A stretch of DNA of 37,500 nt. Source: Deltaproteobacteria bacterium. GTDB taxonomy: Bacteria; Myxococcota_A; UBA9160; JAJDAL01. The stretch lies in contig JAJDAL010000032.1 in assembly GCA_029261875.1 (NCBI GenBank), positions 1 to 37,500 on the forward strand. Reading direction: 5' to 3'. The position numbers and the translations under genes were made by a program. Each line of letters opens with the position of its first letter. Within the stretch, counting starts at the first letter, position 1. The notes below the pieces were generated by a model, which did not search any database, was not told the DNA's origin, and saw only the letters and a list, made by a program, of their open reading frames with translations. Below are positions 1 through 9,500 of the stretch, piece after piece.

Positions 1-803
1 CCGGTTTCGATGGCGTTGATGCCCGCTTCCCGCTCCCAGGTGACGAGGTCGAAGCGTTTGGCGAGGGTCTTGCGGTCAGTGCCCTGGGCCTCCATGCGGC
101 GCAACAGAAGGTCCCGCACGGTGTGGGCGGTGTTGGGAAAAACGAAGCCCCCTCCCAAGGCTGCACCCAGGAGTCGCGCGCGCCCTTCGGGCGGCGGCGC
201 GAGGGTCGCGAGGTTGGAAAGCGCACGCACCTGGGCGTCGAAACACTTGGCAAGCGCCGGGTTCGGGCGAATCACGTCCGCGGGCAAGCCGCGTCCGTGC
301 CTGGAACCGGGCGGCTCGCGCCGCACGCGTCCGCGGGTGCGGCCGGCGCGCACCCAGGGCGAAGACAACATGGCAGCCGCTTCCGCTTGAGACGCCATGC
401 GAATCCCGTGGAGGGCGCTGCGCGCGGCTTCGGGTTTGGCGAGCCCCCAGGCGACCAATTCATCGGTGGTGGTCGCCGGGTCGCCGACATTGACCCGCGC
501 GTCCGGGAGCACGACCTGGTAGGCGATGGGTTGTCGGCGCAGTAGGCGCCGTTCGACCAGGGGGAGACTCAGGGCAGCCACGCACGCGTCGAAGACTTCG
601 CCGCGCCCGGCGGGAATGCAGAAGGGCTCGCGCAGGCCCGGGAAGATCTGCGGTGCCATGGCTTCCTCGACCACGAGGACACGCAGGCCCGCCATGCGCA
701 AATGAACCGCGGCCACCAATCCGGGAAGCGCCCCGCCCAGCACGATGGCATCCCAGCGCCGCGCTCGAAGCGCCTGGCTGCGCTGGGGGGAAAGTTCGCG
801 CAT
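1..803 (-). CDS. FAD/NAD(P)-binding oxidoreductase, N-terminal part (runs off left edge)
   Basis: This minus-strand reading frame is open from the ATG at 803-801 to the window edge, giving about 267 residues. Residues 18-47 form a typical Rossmann start: a hydrophobic strand, the turn GGALPG (23-28), a helix, a second strand and Glu46, which in this fold binds the ADP ribose. The usual second glycine of GxGxxG is Ala25. The rest resembles the FAD-dependent amine oxidase or phytoene-desaturase-like superfamily, but I see no residues that fix a substrate. The start overlaps the purM stop by one base (TGATG), so translation is probably coupled and the gene co-transcribed with purM. That does not by itself imply a role in purine synthesis. 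The C-terminus is outside the window. The frame and nucleotide-binding fold are well supported; the function is not known. Confidence 0.72.
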   Translation of the reverse strand, partial: MRELSPQRSQALRARRWDAIVLGGALPGLVAAVHLRMAGLRVLVVEEAMAPQIFPGLREPFCIPAGRGEVFDACVAALSLPLVERRLLRRQPIAYQVVLPDARVNVGDPATTTDELVAWGLAKPEAARSALHGIRMASQAEAAAMLSSPWVRAGRTRGRVRREPPGSRHGRGLPADVIRPNPALAKCFDAQVRALSNLATLAPPPEGRARLLGAALGGGFVFPNTAHTVRDLLLRRMEAQGTDRKTLAKRFDLVTWEREAGINAIET

Positions 804-1900
804 CAATCGTTCTGGGGCGCCTCTGCCCAAAGCAGCGGCGCGTCGTCCGGAGCCTTCCGTTCCACCTCGCCGATCCGGTAGGAACGCTCGCCCAGGCCCT
901 GGAGGCGTTCGCATACGTCCGGCGCCTGTTCGCGGGGAACGATCAGCACCATGCCGATGCCGCAATTGAAAACCCGATGCATTTCTTCATCGGAGATCTC
1001 GGCGCGGCGTTGCAGAAGGTCGAAGATGGCGGGGCGCGGCCAGCTGCCGCGGTGAAGCCTGGCGCGGACACCCTTGGGGAGAATGCGCGGCAGGTTGCCC
1101 TCGAATCCGCCGCCGGTGATGTGCACGATGCCGTTCAGGGTGAAATCTTTCAGCAGGTTCAAGATCGGCTTCACGTAGATTCGCGTCGGCGCCAGCAGGG
1201 CTGCGGCCCAGGACGTGTTCAAGGTTTCGTCCTCGGCGCGCAAGTCCAGGTTGCCTGCCTTGATCCCGGCATCGACGATGCGACGGATCAAGCTGTAACC
1301 GTTGCTGTGGGCGCCGCCCGAAGCCAGACCGATCAGCGCGTCTCCCTCGCCGATACTCGATCCGTCGATCACGCGCGAGCGTTCGACCACGCCGACGCCG
1401 AACCCGACGAGTTCGAGTTCACCGGCTTTGTACATCCCCGGCATGGTCGCGGTTTCGCCGCCGAGCAGCGCGCAACCCGCGCGCCGGCAACCTTCGCTGA
1501 TGCCGCGCAGGGCTTCGGCGGCGCGCTCCGGATCCAGGTCGCCCATGGCGAGGTAATCGAGGAAGACCAGGGGCTCGGCGCCCTGGACGATCAAGTCGTT
1601 GACCACCATGGCGACGCAGTCGATGCCCACGGTGTCGAAGCGGCCCAACTCGGCGGCCAGCTTGAGCTTCGTTCCGACGCCGTCGGCGCCGGCCACGAAC
1701 ACCGGATCTTCGAAACGGTCCGGCGCCTTGAAGATCCCCGCGAAGCCACCGATCGAGGACAGCACCTCCGGTCGGAAGGTGCTGCGCGCGATCTCCTTCA
1801 CCTCTTGGATGAAGGCCTCGTCGCGGTCGAGATCGACGCCAGCAGCGGCGTAGCTCGGCGCGCTCGGCGCCGGAGCCTTGGGGGGGTGTTTTCCAGCCAC
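803..1900 (-). CDS. purM: Phosphoribosylformylglycinamidine cyclo-ligase (AIR synthetase)
   Basis: PurM catalyses the ATP-dependent ring closure of formylglycinamidine ribonucleotide to aminoimidazole ribonucleotide, step five of purine synthesis, in the cytoplasm. The 365-residue product has the family landmarks in order: SYAAAGVDLD near the N-terminus, the glycine-rich ADGVGTKLKLA segment, a CVAMVVNDL segment, GGETATMPGMY (usually GGETAEMPGMY) and the ASGGAHSNGYSLIRRI nucleotide-binding region. Length is close to the usual 340-350, with a short N-terminal extension rich in Pro and Ala. The start is a GTG at 1900; no other start codon in frame fits and no clear ribosome-binding site precedes it. 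The gene is transcribed away from the glycosyltransferase at 1978. Downstream it overlaps an FAD oxidoreductase by one base. The partner purN is not in view. Confidence 0.96.
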   Translation of the reverse strand: MAGKHPPKAPAPSAPSYAAAGVDLDRDEAFIQEVKEIARSTFRPEVLSSIGGFAGIFKAPDRFEDPVFVAGADGVGTKLKLAAELGRFDTVGIDCVAMVVNDLIVQGAEPLVFLDYLAMGDLDPERAAEALRGISEGCRRAGCALLGGETATMPGMYKAGELELVGFGVGVVERSRVIDGSSIGEGDALIGLASGGAHSNGYSLIRRIVDAGIKAGNLDLRAEDETLNTSWAAALLAPTRIYVKPILNLLKDFTLNGIVHITGGGFEGNLPRILPKGVRARLHRGSWPRPAIFDLLQRRAEISDEEMHRVFNCGIGMVLIVPREQAPDVCERLQGLGERSYRIGEVERKAPDDAPLLWAEAPQND

Positions 1901-1906
1901 GCAGCA

Positions 1907-1935
1907 TGGATACGGGAGAGCGACGGGCAGGTCAA
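1907..1935 (-). promoter_or_regulatory. Possible promoter of purM
   Basis: Reading on the minus strand, TTGACC (1935-1930) is followed after 17 bases by TATCCA (1912-1907). The -35 box matches five of six consensus bases; the -10 box is weak (three of six). The predicted transcript would start at about 1900, at the purM GTG itself, which would make the mRNA leaderless. This agrees with the absence of a Shine-Dalgarno sequence, but it is inference from two short boxes. Confidence 0.3.
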
Positions 1936-1977
1936 TTGAGAATCCGAGGTTCTTTCTCTGTGGGCTAAGTTTCCGCC

Positions 1978-2655
1978 GTGCCCCCCCTTACGCTCTCCGT
2001 CGTGATTCCGGCCTTGAACGAGGCCGGCCGGATCGAAGCCGCGATCGAGAGCGCCCGGGCCGAGGGCGTGGAAATCCTGGTGGCGGACGGTGGGAGCACG
2101 GACGGGACGCCCGAGCGCGCGGCACAAGCGGGGGCCCGCGTGGTATCGTGTGCACGTGGGCGCGCCCGACAGCTCGCAACCGGAGTCGCACTAGCGAGCG
2201 GCGAGGCGCTCTTGTTCCTGCATGCCGACACACACCTTCCCCCCGGATTCGACGGTTCGGTTCGCACCGCCCTGGCGGATCCCGATGTGGTGGGCGGGGC
2301 CTTTGGATTCCAACTGGACGAGACGAGCCCGGGGCTGCGCGCAATCGAGTGGGGGGTCCGGCTACGGATCGCCCTCCTGGGTCTGCCCTACGGCGATCAA
2401 GCGCTGTTTGTCCGACGAGGTGCCCTCGAAGCCATGGGTGGAATTCCCCAAGTACCGATCATGGAAGACCTGGATTTGGTGCAGGCCCTGAAGCGACGCG
2501 GTCGATTCGTTCTGCTCGACGCCGCGGTGGTGACTTCCGCGCGTCGCTACACCGAGGCCGGCGTGTTGGCCACCTGGTACCGCAACGCGGTGGCGCTGGT
2601 GGCTTGGCGCCTGGGCTTCGACCGTCAGCGCGTAGCCAGCTGGTACGCGCGATGA
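1978..2655 (+). CDS. Family 2 glycosyltransferase, TIGR04283 type
   Basis: The 225-residue protein is a GT-A fold glycosyltransferase. It begins with the strand VVIPALNEAGRI, then VADGGSTDGT, whose Asp contacts the nucleotide sugar, then GRARQLATGVALASGEALLFLHADT with the HAD metal-binding triad, and later LGLPYGDQALFVRR and PIMEDLDL, where the ED pair is the usual acceptor-activating site. This motif set matches the TIGR04283 family, often labelled arsenosugar biosynthesis glycosyltransferase. No arsM or arsS gene is in the window, so that substrate is not shown. The start is GTG at 1978 with no strong ribosome-binding site. Its stop overlaps the start of the next ABC transporter gene (ATGA), so the product may act with that exporter. 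It has no obvious membrane span and is probably cytoplasmic. Confidence 0.88.
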   Translation: MPPLTLSVVIPALNEAGRIEAAIESARAEGVEILVADGGSTDGTPERAAQAGARVVSCARGRARQLATGVALASGEALLFLHADTHLPPGFDGSVRTALADPDVVGGAFGFQLDETSPGLRAIEWGVRLRIALLGLPYGDQALFVRRGALEAMGGIPQVPIMEDLDLVQALKRRGRFVLLDAAVVTSARRYTEAGVLATWYRNAVALVAWRLGFDRQRVASWYAR

Positions 2656-4451
2656 GCGCCGCCGACGACATCGCGGGCCAGCGCGAGGGGCGCGGTTCGG
2701 TCCGCGCGGCGATCTCCCGACTCTCCCACTACATCCGCGCCGAACGCTTCTACTACAGCTTGTGGGCGGTGATCACGATCATCTACGTGGGTGCCTTCCT
2801 GGGCGTTCCCTACCTCACGGGGAAGACCGTCGACGCCATCGCGACCGGAGAGAGCGACGACCGCGTGCTCAATTACGCCATCGCCCTGGCGTTGGTGGGG
2901 CTCGCATCGGGCGGCTTGCGTTACGTGTCGCGGGTCTTCGTCTTCAACGCCGCGCGCCAGGTGGAATACGAAATGCGCAACGATCTGTTCGCGCATTTCC
3001 AACGCCTTCCCCAATCGTTCTACTTCCGTTGGCGAACCGGCGACCTCATGAGTCGCTGTGTCAACGATCTCAATTCCGTCCGCCTGCTGTTGGGGCCCGG
3101 CCTGTTGTCCGTGATCCAGACACCGCTGCTCCTGCTCGGTGCCTTCGGCATGATGCTCGCCAACGATTGGCAGCTCGCGCTGTTGGTCATTTTTCCCTAC
3201 CCGCTGTTCCTCTTCATCGCGCGCGGCTTCGGGCGCGGCATGCACCAATGGAGCATCGCGGTGCAGGAAGGCCTGGGTGAACTGTCCAACCAATTGCAGG
3301 AAACCATCTCCGGAATCGCCGTGGTGAAGAGCTACGCGATGGAGCCGGTGATGGAGCGGCGTTTTTCGGGTGCCAATCAGAACTTGTTCACGAGCCATCT
3401 GCGCCTGGTGCGCGTCATGAGTGCCATGCCGGCGATCACGGGCCTGCTCCCCATGGCGGGGATGTTGCTCGTGTTGTGGATCGGCGGAAACAAGGTGGCG
3501 GCGGGTCGGCTTTCCACCGGCGATTTCTTCGAGTTCAGCCTGCTCATCTACCAGCTGACCTTTCCCACGTTCATCATGGGGTGGACCTTCGCACTGGTTC
3601 AGCGCGGTGCCGCTGCGATGCAGCGCATCGACGAAGTGCTGGCCGTCGAGCCGTCCATCGCGGATCGCGACGACGTGTTGCGCGTCGATTCGCTCGCCGG
3701 GGAAATCGAATTCCGAGGGCTGACGTTCCACTACCCCGGCAGCGAGCGGCAACCGGCGCTCGTGGATTTGAACCTCACGGTACCCGCGGGGTCGACTCTG
3801 GGCATCGTTGGGCCCGTAGGGTCCGGCAAAACGACATTGGCATCGGTGATTCCGCGCCTCTACGAAGTCGAAGACGGTCAACTCTTCATCGACGGAATGG
3901 AAATCAACCGGATCCCCATCGAGACGTTGCGTTCGAACATCGCCATGGTGCCGCAAGATTCGTTTCTGTTTTCGATGAGCATGGCGGACAACATCGCCTT
4001 CGGCCTCCCGGACACCGACCCCAAGCGCGTGGCGGAGGCCACGCTTCGCGCACATCTCACCAAAGATCTGGCCGAGCTCCCCCACGGCCTCGCCACCCTC
4101 GTTGGGGAGCGCGGCGTCATGCTTTCGGGGGGACAGCGCCAGCGCACGGCCTTGGCTCGCGCGCTGGCCCTCGAGCCCAAGATCTTGATTCTCGACGACA
4201 CCTTGTCGAGTGTCGACGCGGAGACCGAAGAAGCCATTCAGCGCAACTTGCGCGAGATGTTCGACGGTCGCACGGTGGTGATCGTCTCGCACCGCATCAG
4301 CAGCGTGCGCGATTGCGACCGGATCATCGTGCTCGACGAGGGCAATATTTCGGAAACCGGCACGCACAAGGAATTGTTGCTGGCCGGCGGCTTCTACTCC
4401 CGTTTGGCGCGGCAACAGGCCCTCGAAGACGAGCTCGAGGCGGTGGCGTGA
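2652..4451 (+). CDS. ABC exporter half-transporter, degenerate-site subunit (MdlA/YheI-like)
   Basis: A 599-residue type I exporter half: six membrane helices over about residues 35-310, then an ATPase domain. Walker A is GPVGSGKT (387-394), the signature is LSGGQ (491-495), Walker B is ILILDD (511-516) and the switch His is H547. The catalytic Glu after Walker B is replaced by Asp516, as in MdlA and in the degenerate-site subunits of heterodimeric exporters. The start ATG at 2652 lies in an ATGA overlap with the glycosyltransferase gene. Upstream sequence open in the same frame lies over that gene and is not used. The stop overlaps the second half-transporter. The substrate is unknown; multidrug, lipid or glycolipid export are all possible, and the adjacent glycosyltransferase mildly favours a glycosylated lipid or small molecule. 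Confidence 0.93.
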   Translation: MSAADDIAGQREGRGSVRAAISRLSHYIRAERFYYSLWAVITIIYVGAFLGVPYLTGKTVDAIATGESDDRVLNYAIALALVGLASGGLRYVSRVFVFNAARQVEYEMRNDLFAHFQRLPQSFYFRWRTGDLMSRCVNDLNSVRLLLGPGLLSVIQTPLLLLGAFGMMLANDWQLALLVIFPYPLFLFIARGFGRGMHQWSIAVQEGLGELSNQLQETISGIAVVKSYAMEPVMERRFSGANQNLFTSHLRLVRVMSAMPAITGLLPMAGMLLVLWIGGNKVAAGRLSTGDFFEFSLLIYQLTFPTFIMGWTFALVQRGAAAMQRIDEVLAVEPSIADRDDVLRVDSLAGEIEFRGLTFHYPGSERQPALVDLNLTVPAGSTLGIVGPVGSGKTTLASVIPRLYEVEDGQLFIDGMEINRIPIETLRSNIAMVPQDSFLFSMSMADNIAFGLPDTDPKRVAEATLRAHLTKDLAELPHGLATLVGERGVMLSGGQRQRTALARALALEPKILILDDTLSSVDAETEEAIQRNLREMFDGRTVVIVSHRISSVRDCDRIIVLDEGNISETGTHKELLLAGGFYSRLARQQALEDELEAVA

Positions 4452-6322
4452 GCGAAGCGAATTCCATTCACGAAGAGGAGGAACTGGGCAAGGCCTACGA
4501 CTCCGAACTTCTGGGCCGCGTCTGGCAATACGTGAAGCCCTATTGGCCCATGGTGCTCATGAACCTGGCCTTGGTGTTCCCCTTGTTCGTGCTCGAGTTG
4601 GTGCCCGCCTGGATCATCAAGACGGGGCTCGATCGCGTGTTTGCACCCGCCGACGTGGAGCCTTTGGCCGCCACGGGTTTCGAGCTGTGGCTCGACCCGC
4701 CCGCCGGCGTCGCGCCCATTCTCTGGTTGGCCGGAATCTACGTCATCACCATGCTGTTGATGACGGCTTTGCAATTTCTGAACAGCTACGTGATGTCGTG
4801 GACGGGTCAGCTCGCCGTGCGCGATTTGCGGCGCGACGTCTTTCGCCACATTCAATCCCTGCATCTCGGGTTCTTCGACCGCTACCCCGTGGGCCGTCTG
4901 GTGACGCGCGCCACCAACGATGCGGAGAATATCGCCGAGATGTTCTCCGCCGGGATCGTGGCGCTGTTCACCGACGTTTTCAAAATGGTGGGCTTCGCGA
5001 TCGTCCTGTTCCTGGTGAATTGGCGCTTGGCGCTGTTTACCTTCGTCGTGGTGCCCTTGCTGGTGGTGGTCGCCGTCATCTTCCGGCTGAAAGTCCGCGA
5101 AGCGTTTCGCGAGACGCGCGTGCGAATCGCCCGCATCAACACGATGGTTCAGGAGACCATCACCGGCATGAAGGTGGTTCAGCTCTTCACCCGCGAAGCG
5201 CGCAACTTCGAAGACTTTGACCAGATGAATCGATTGAATCGCGACGCCTGGCAGCGTTCGAACCGCTGGGACGCGGGGCTCTTCTCCGCGGTCGAAGTCG
5301 CCCAGAACCTCACGGTGGCGGTCATCCTGGGCTACGGTTTTCGGGTCGCGTCGACGGGGACGTTCTACGTCTTCATCGACTACATGCGGCGTTTCTTTCT
5401 GCCCCTGCGCGATCTTTCGGCCAAGTATTCCGTCATGCAATCGTCGATGGCGAGTGCCGAGCGGATCTTTCAGCTGCTCGACACCACGCCCGACATTCAG
5501 GACGGCGAGGCCCATGCCACTGCACCGGCGGTGGCGGGGGAGCGGCGCGGGGGCGTCGAGTTCGAAGACGTTCACTTCGCTTATCGCGACGAAGAGTGGG
5601 TGCTCCACGATCTGTCGTTCCGGGTCGCTCCGGGCGAGCGGGTGGCTTTCGTGGGGGCGACGGGTGCCGGCAAGACTTCGGTCATCAAGCTTCTGACGCG
5701 CCTCTATCACCCCCAGCGCGGAGAGATCCGACTCGACGGCGTCGCGCTTTCCGCCATTCCCCAATCCGAAATTCGCCAGCGCATCGCCATGGTGCTGCAG
5801 GACGTCTTCTTGTTTGCGGGAACCATCGAAGAAAACATCCGATTGGGTCGCACGGATGTGGAGCCGGATGCCGTCGAGCGGGCAGCCCGTGCCGTCGGCG
5901 CGCACGATTTCATCGAAAAACTTCCGGACCGCTACGGGACCTTGTTGCGGGAGGGAGGCACCAACCTTTCCGCGGGTCAGCGCCAGCTGCTCTCTTTCGC
6001 GCGCGCACTGGTTCACGGCGCCGATGTGCTGGTGCTCGACGAAGCGACGAGTTCCATCGATACGGAAACCGAGAACCTGCTCCAGAAGGGCGTCCGCGCG
6101 CTGATGGAGGGCAAGACCGCCATCGTGATTGCCCACCGTTTGTCGACGATTCAGGACGTGGATCGGATCTTCGTCCTGCACCACGGTCGCGTGGTCGAGA
6201 GCGGACCGCACGAGGAGCTACTCGAGCAAGGCGGCGTCTACTCGCGCCTCTATCGGCTGCAATATCAGTCGCAAGCCCGCGCGGACGCCGCGCGCAGCCA
6301 GGCCGTTGGCGGCGGAAACTGA
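4448..6322 (+). CDS. ABC exporter half-transporter, catalytic subunit (MdlB-like)
   Basis: A 624-residue partner of the preceding half-transporter, starting at a GTG that overlaps its stop (GTGA). The N-terminus has an acidic stretch, then six membrane helices to about residue 330, with a long periplasmic loop between the first two helices. The ATPase domain has Walker A GATGAGKT (403-410), signature LSAGQ (507-511, not the usual LSGGQ), Walker B with D531 and the catalytic E532, and the switch H563. Glu532 pairs with the intact signature of the first subunit, while its altered signature faces the Asp516 site there. This is the arrangement known for heterodimeric exporters. The gene ends a three-gene unit; no gene follows for 246 bases. 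The substrate is not identifiable. Confidence 0.93.
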   Translation: MSEANSIHEEEELGKAYDSELLGRVWQYVKPYWPMVLMNLALVFPLFVLELVPAWIIKTGLDRVFAPADVEPLAATGFELWLDPPAGVAPILWLAGIYVITMLLMTALQFLNSYVMSWTGQLAVRDLRRDVFRHIQSLHLGFFDRYPVGRLVTRATNDAENIAEMFSAGIVALFTDVFKMVGFAIVLFLVNWRLALFTFVVVPLLVVVAVIFRLKVREAFRETRVRIARINTMVQETITGMKVVQLFTREARNFEDFDQMNRLNRDAWQRSNRWDAGLFSAVEVAQNLTVAVILGYGFRVASTGTFYVFIDYMRRFFLPLRDLSAKYSVMQSSMASAERIFQLLDTTPDIQDGEAHATAPAVAGERRGGVEFEDVHFAYRDEEWVLHDLSFRVAPGERVAFVGATGAGKTSVIKLLTRLYHPQRGEIRLDGVALSAIPQSEIRQRIAMVLQDVFLFAGTIEENIRLGRTDVEPDAVERAARAVGAHDFIEKLPDRYGTLLREGGTNLSAGQRQLLSFARALVHGADVLVLDEATSSIDTETENLLQKGVRALMEGKTAIVIAHRLSTIQDVDRIFVLHHGRVVESGPHEELLEQGGVYSRLYRLQYQSQARADAARSQAVGGGN

Positions 6323-6568
6323 CCGGGTGGCGTCTTCCGGCCAGGGTCTTTTTGGGCTCGCTCCGGGTCCGTGATTCACGCTATGGTGGGTCGAGTAGTG
6401 GGTTTTTCCACTCGCGTCGATGGAGCGCCGAGGCGGCGGGTTTGTTTTTCCGGGGCGGGGGGAGTCCCCCGCTAGCGGGACGAAAACCCGCGTCAAACCT
6501 TGCAATTCCCGGGGGGCTTGGTACTTAAGGGTGGCCCTCCTGCTGAAACCGCTCGTCCTGGGGTTCCA
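6323..6568 (+). other. Non-coding gap with three small hairpins before smc
   Basis: No credible gene lies here. Three compact inverted repeats can be seen: AGTGG/CCACT (6397-6401 with 6408-6412, T-rich loop), GGGGG/CCCCC (6457-6461 with 6466-6470, loop GAGT) and GCGGG/CCCGC (6475-6479 with 6487-6491). None is followed by a run of T, so none is a standard intrinsic terminator. They may end the exporter transcript or structure the smc leader. TTGCAA (6500-6505) and TACTTA (6522-6527), 16 bases apart, are a weak promoter candidate. No SRP RNA or tRNA signature is present. Confidence 0.4.
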
Positions 6569-9500
6569 GTGCGGATCAAGTCTCTCGAAATATCTGGATT
6601 CAAATCCTTCGTAGACCGCACGGTCTTGGATTTTCGCCCCGGCATCACCTGCGTGGTGGGTCCGAATGGCTGCGGTAAATCCAACGTGGTCGACGCGGTT
6701 CGCTGGGCCATGGGGGAGCAGTCTCCCCGGCGTCTGCGCGGCAAGGGGATGGAGGATGTGATCTTCGCCGGCGCCGAGGGCCGGGCGCCCGTCGGCATGG
6801 CGGAGGTCGTCTTGACCTTCGACAACAGCGACGGCACCGCCCCCGCATCGCTGGCCGCCTTCACGGAAATCCAGATCGCCCGGCGCCTGTACCGGAGCGG
6901 TGAATCCGAATACCGGATGAACAAAGTTCCCTGCCGCCTGCGGGACATTCACGATTTCTTCCGTGACACCGGGATTGGGACCAAGGGCTACACCATCGTC
7001 GAGCAGGGCCAGATCGGCGCCATCATCTCCGCCAAGCCCGAAGATCGCCGGGTCTTGATCGAAGAAGCGGCGGGCATCAGCAAATACAAAGCGCGTCGCC
7101 AGGAAGCCGAACGCAAGATTGCTTCGACGGAACAAAACATGGTTCGGGTTTCGGACGTGCTGGGTGAGATCCGGCGTCAGATCAATTCCATCGAACGACA
7201 GGCCAAGAAAGCCGCCCGCTACAAGCGCCTGCGCGAGTTCATGCGCGGGCTCGACCTGTCGGTGGCGAGCGACCAGCGCAAGGACATCCTGGAAGAGGTT
7301 GCGGGCGCACAGCGCCGCTTTGACGAGCTTCAGGACGAAGCCGCGGCCCTCGAACTGGAACTCTCCGAACGGGAGTTGGCCCTCGAGCAGCATCGCCTTC
7401 AGCTGGCCGAGCGCGAGAAGGTGCTCAACGCCGGCAGCGAATCGCTCTACAACCTACGGACCGAGATCAAGCAACTCGAAAGCCAGATCGAATTCGAAGA
7501 GCGCGAGCGCGAAACGTTGGCCGAGTCCAACACGTCGCGCCGCGGTGAGCTGACCCAGCTCCACCAGCAACTCCAGGCCGCCGAAGAGGAGCACGAGCAA
7601 GTTCGATCGTCCCTCGAATCCGTCGAGAGCCAGCTCGCTTCCCAAGCCGAGCGGACTGCCGCGGCGGAAGCCGAAGCCGCTGCGGCGGCCGAGCAGTTGC
7701 GCGAGATTCAGGCCGAACGTGAAACCGCCAACCAGGCCCTGGTCGAGATCTTGACCGCCGCCGCCCGGGCCGAAGATCGCGCCGCCACCCTCGAAGACCG
7801 ACGCGCGGAAGTGGCGACGCGACTTCGCACCACGGACGAGATGCTCGAAGTCCAGCAATCCGAAGCTTCGCGCGTCAGCAGCGAGCAGGACAACCTCGAA
7901 CGCGGCCTCCAGAATCTCCTGGCCGAGCGCGATCGCCTGATGGGCTCTCTCCGCGAGGGGCTCGAGCGGCACCGCGCATCCCAACAAGAAGCCGTCGTCG
8001 CGACGGAAACCGCACGCACGGCGCGCGAGCGTTGGGAAGCGCGCCGCGCGCGATTGCAGTCCCTGGTCGAGTTGCTCGAACGCAACGAAGACGTCGGCGA
8101 GGGCAACCGCTTTCTCCTGAATCGGGATTCCGCGGATTCGAGCGCCGGTTTGCGGGGCTTGGTGCGCGACGTTCTCGAAGTGGCCCCCGAGTTCGAGCCC
8201 GCCGTGGAGGCGGTCCTGTCGGATCGCGCCGAAGCGTTGGTGGTGGATCGTGCGGAAGGTGCGCTGGGAGCGCTTGCGGCCTTGCGTGAGGCGGATGCTG
8301 GCCGCGGTGTGTTCGTCGCACCCATCGAACGCGACGAAATGACCCTGGGATTCGTTCCGCTGGGTTCGCCGCTCTTGGAACGGGTTCGCGTGCGCGAAGG
8401 CTTCGAAGAAATCGCACACTCTCTGCTCAGTGGAGTCAATCTGGTCGACGATCTTGCGGAAGCGGTGCAGATCTACGGACACGGAAAGATTCCCGCCACG
8501 TTCGTGACGCGTGCGGGCGACGTACTCTCCCGCGACGGCGTCATCCGGGGCGGAGGCCCCGCATCGGGCATGCTCTCGCGCCGACGCGAGACACGCGAGC
8601 TCGAGACCGAAGTCCAGGAGCTCGAGTCCCAGGTGCGTTCGACGGAGACCGCCGCGATCGCTGGGCAAACGCGGATGGAGCGCGCGGCGGACGAAGTCGA
8701 AAACCTGAGGAACCGCCACCACACGGCGGTGCTCGCCGTCGCGAATCACGAAAAAGATCTCGAACGCGCGCGGGAGCGCGTGAAATCCATCGGCGACGTG
8801 CGCGAAGAGCGGACTGCCGAGCGCTCGGTTCTGGTGGGCGAGACCGAAACCATGGATCGGGATCGCCAGCAGATTGCGGAAGCGCTGGAAGCCGGAAAAC
8901 AGCGAAAAGCCGAGTTGCAGCGCGAACTCGACGCTTTGGGTTTGAAGATCGGGTCCGCGGACCGCGAGTGGGGACGCCTCGAGAAGATCGTGACGGAGCA
9001 GCGCATCGAACACGCCGCCCGCGCTCAGCGTCGCGACGCCTTGTTGGAAACCCGCGCGCGGGCCGAAACTTCCGTGCGCGAGACCCAGCAGTGGATCGAG
9101 CGCCGCAATCAGGAAATCGCGAACGCCGAGGCGCGCACCCAACAGCTGCTGCGCTCCTCCGAAGAGGCGGAAAGCGCGCTCGCTCAGAAACTGCGCGACG
9201 AGGAAGCCGCCCGTCAGACCAACGAAGAAAAGCGCGATTCCTACGAGCGCCAGGCCGCGGAAGTACGCGAGCTCGAAGATGCGGTGCGCGATCGACGTTC
9301 GAAGGCATCGAGCCGCCGCGAAGAATCGGGCCGCTGTGAACTGACCGTGCGCGAGGCCGAGCTTCGGCTCGAGCATCTCGACACGTCGATCCGGGATCGT
9401 TGGTCCGTGGATCTCGCCCAGTGGGAACCGCCGATCGAGGACCCGGAAGATGCGGCGGCGGCGCCGAGCGAAGCCGAAGCCGTGCCGGCTGTCGTGGGAG

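Noticed and set aside
653..1939. A 428-codon plus-strand frame over purM
   Set aside because: purM on the minus strand has clear catalytic motifs; this is its complement.
1878..2651. N-terminal extension of the first ABC transporter by 258 codons
   Set aside because: It lies in another frame over the glycosyltransferase gene and is Arg/Gly/Pro-rich noise; the ATG at 2652 in an ATGA overlap is the start.
2625..4415. A 596-codon open frame on the minus strand opposite the first ABC transporter gene
   Set aside because: No recognisable domain; His/Gln/Arg-rich translation typical of antisense reading of GC-rich genes.
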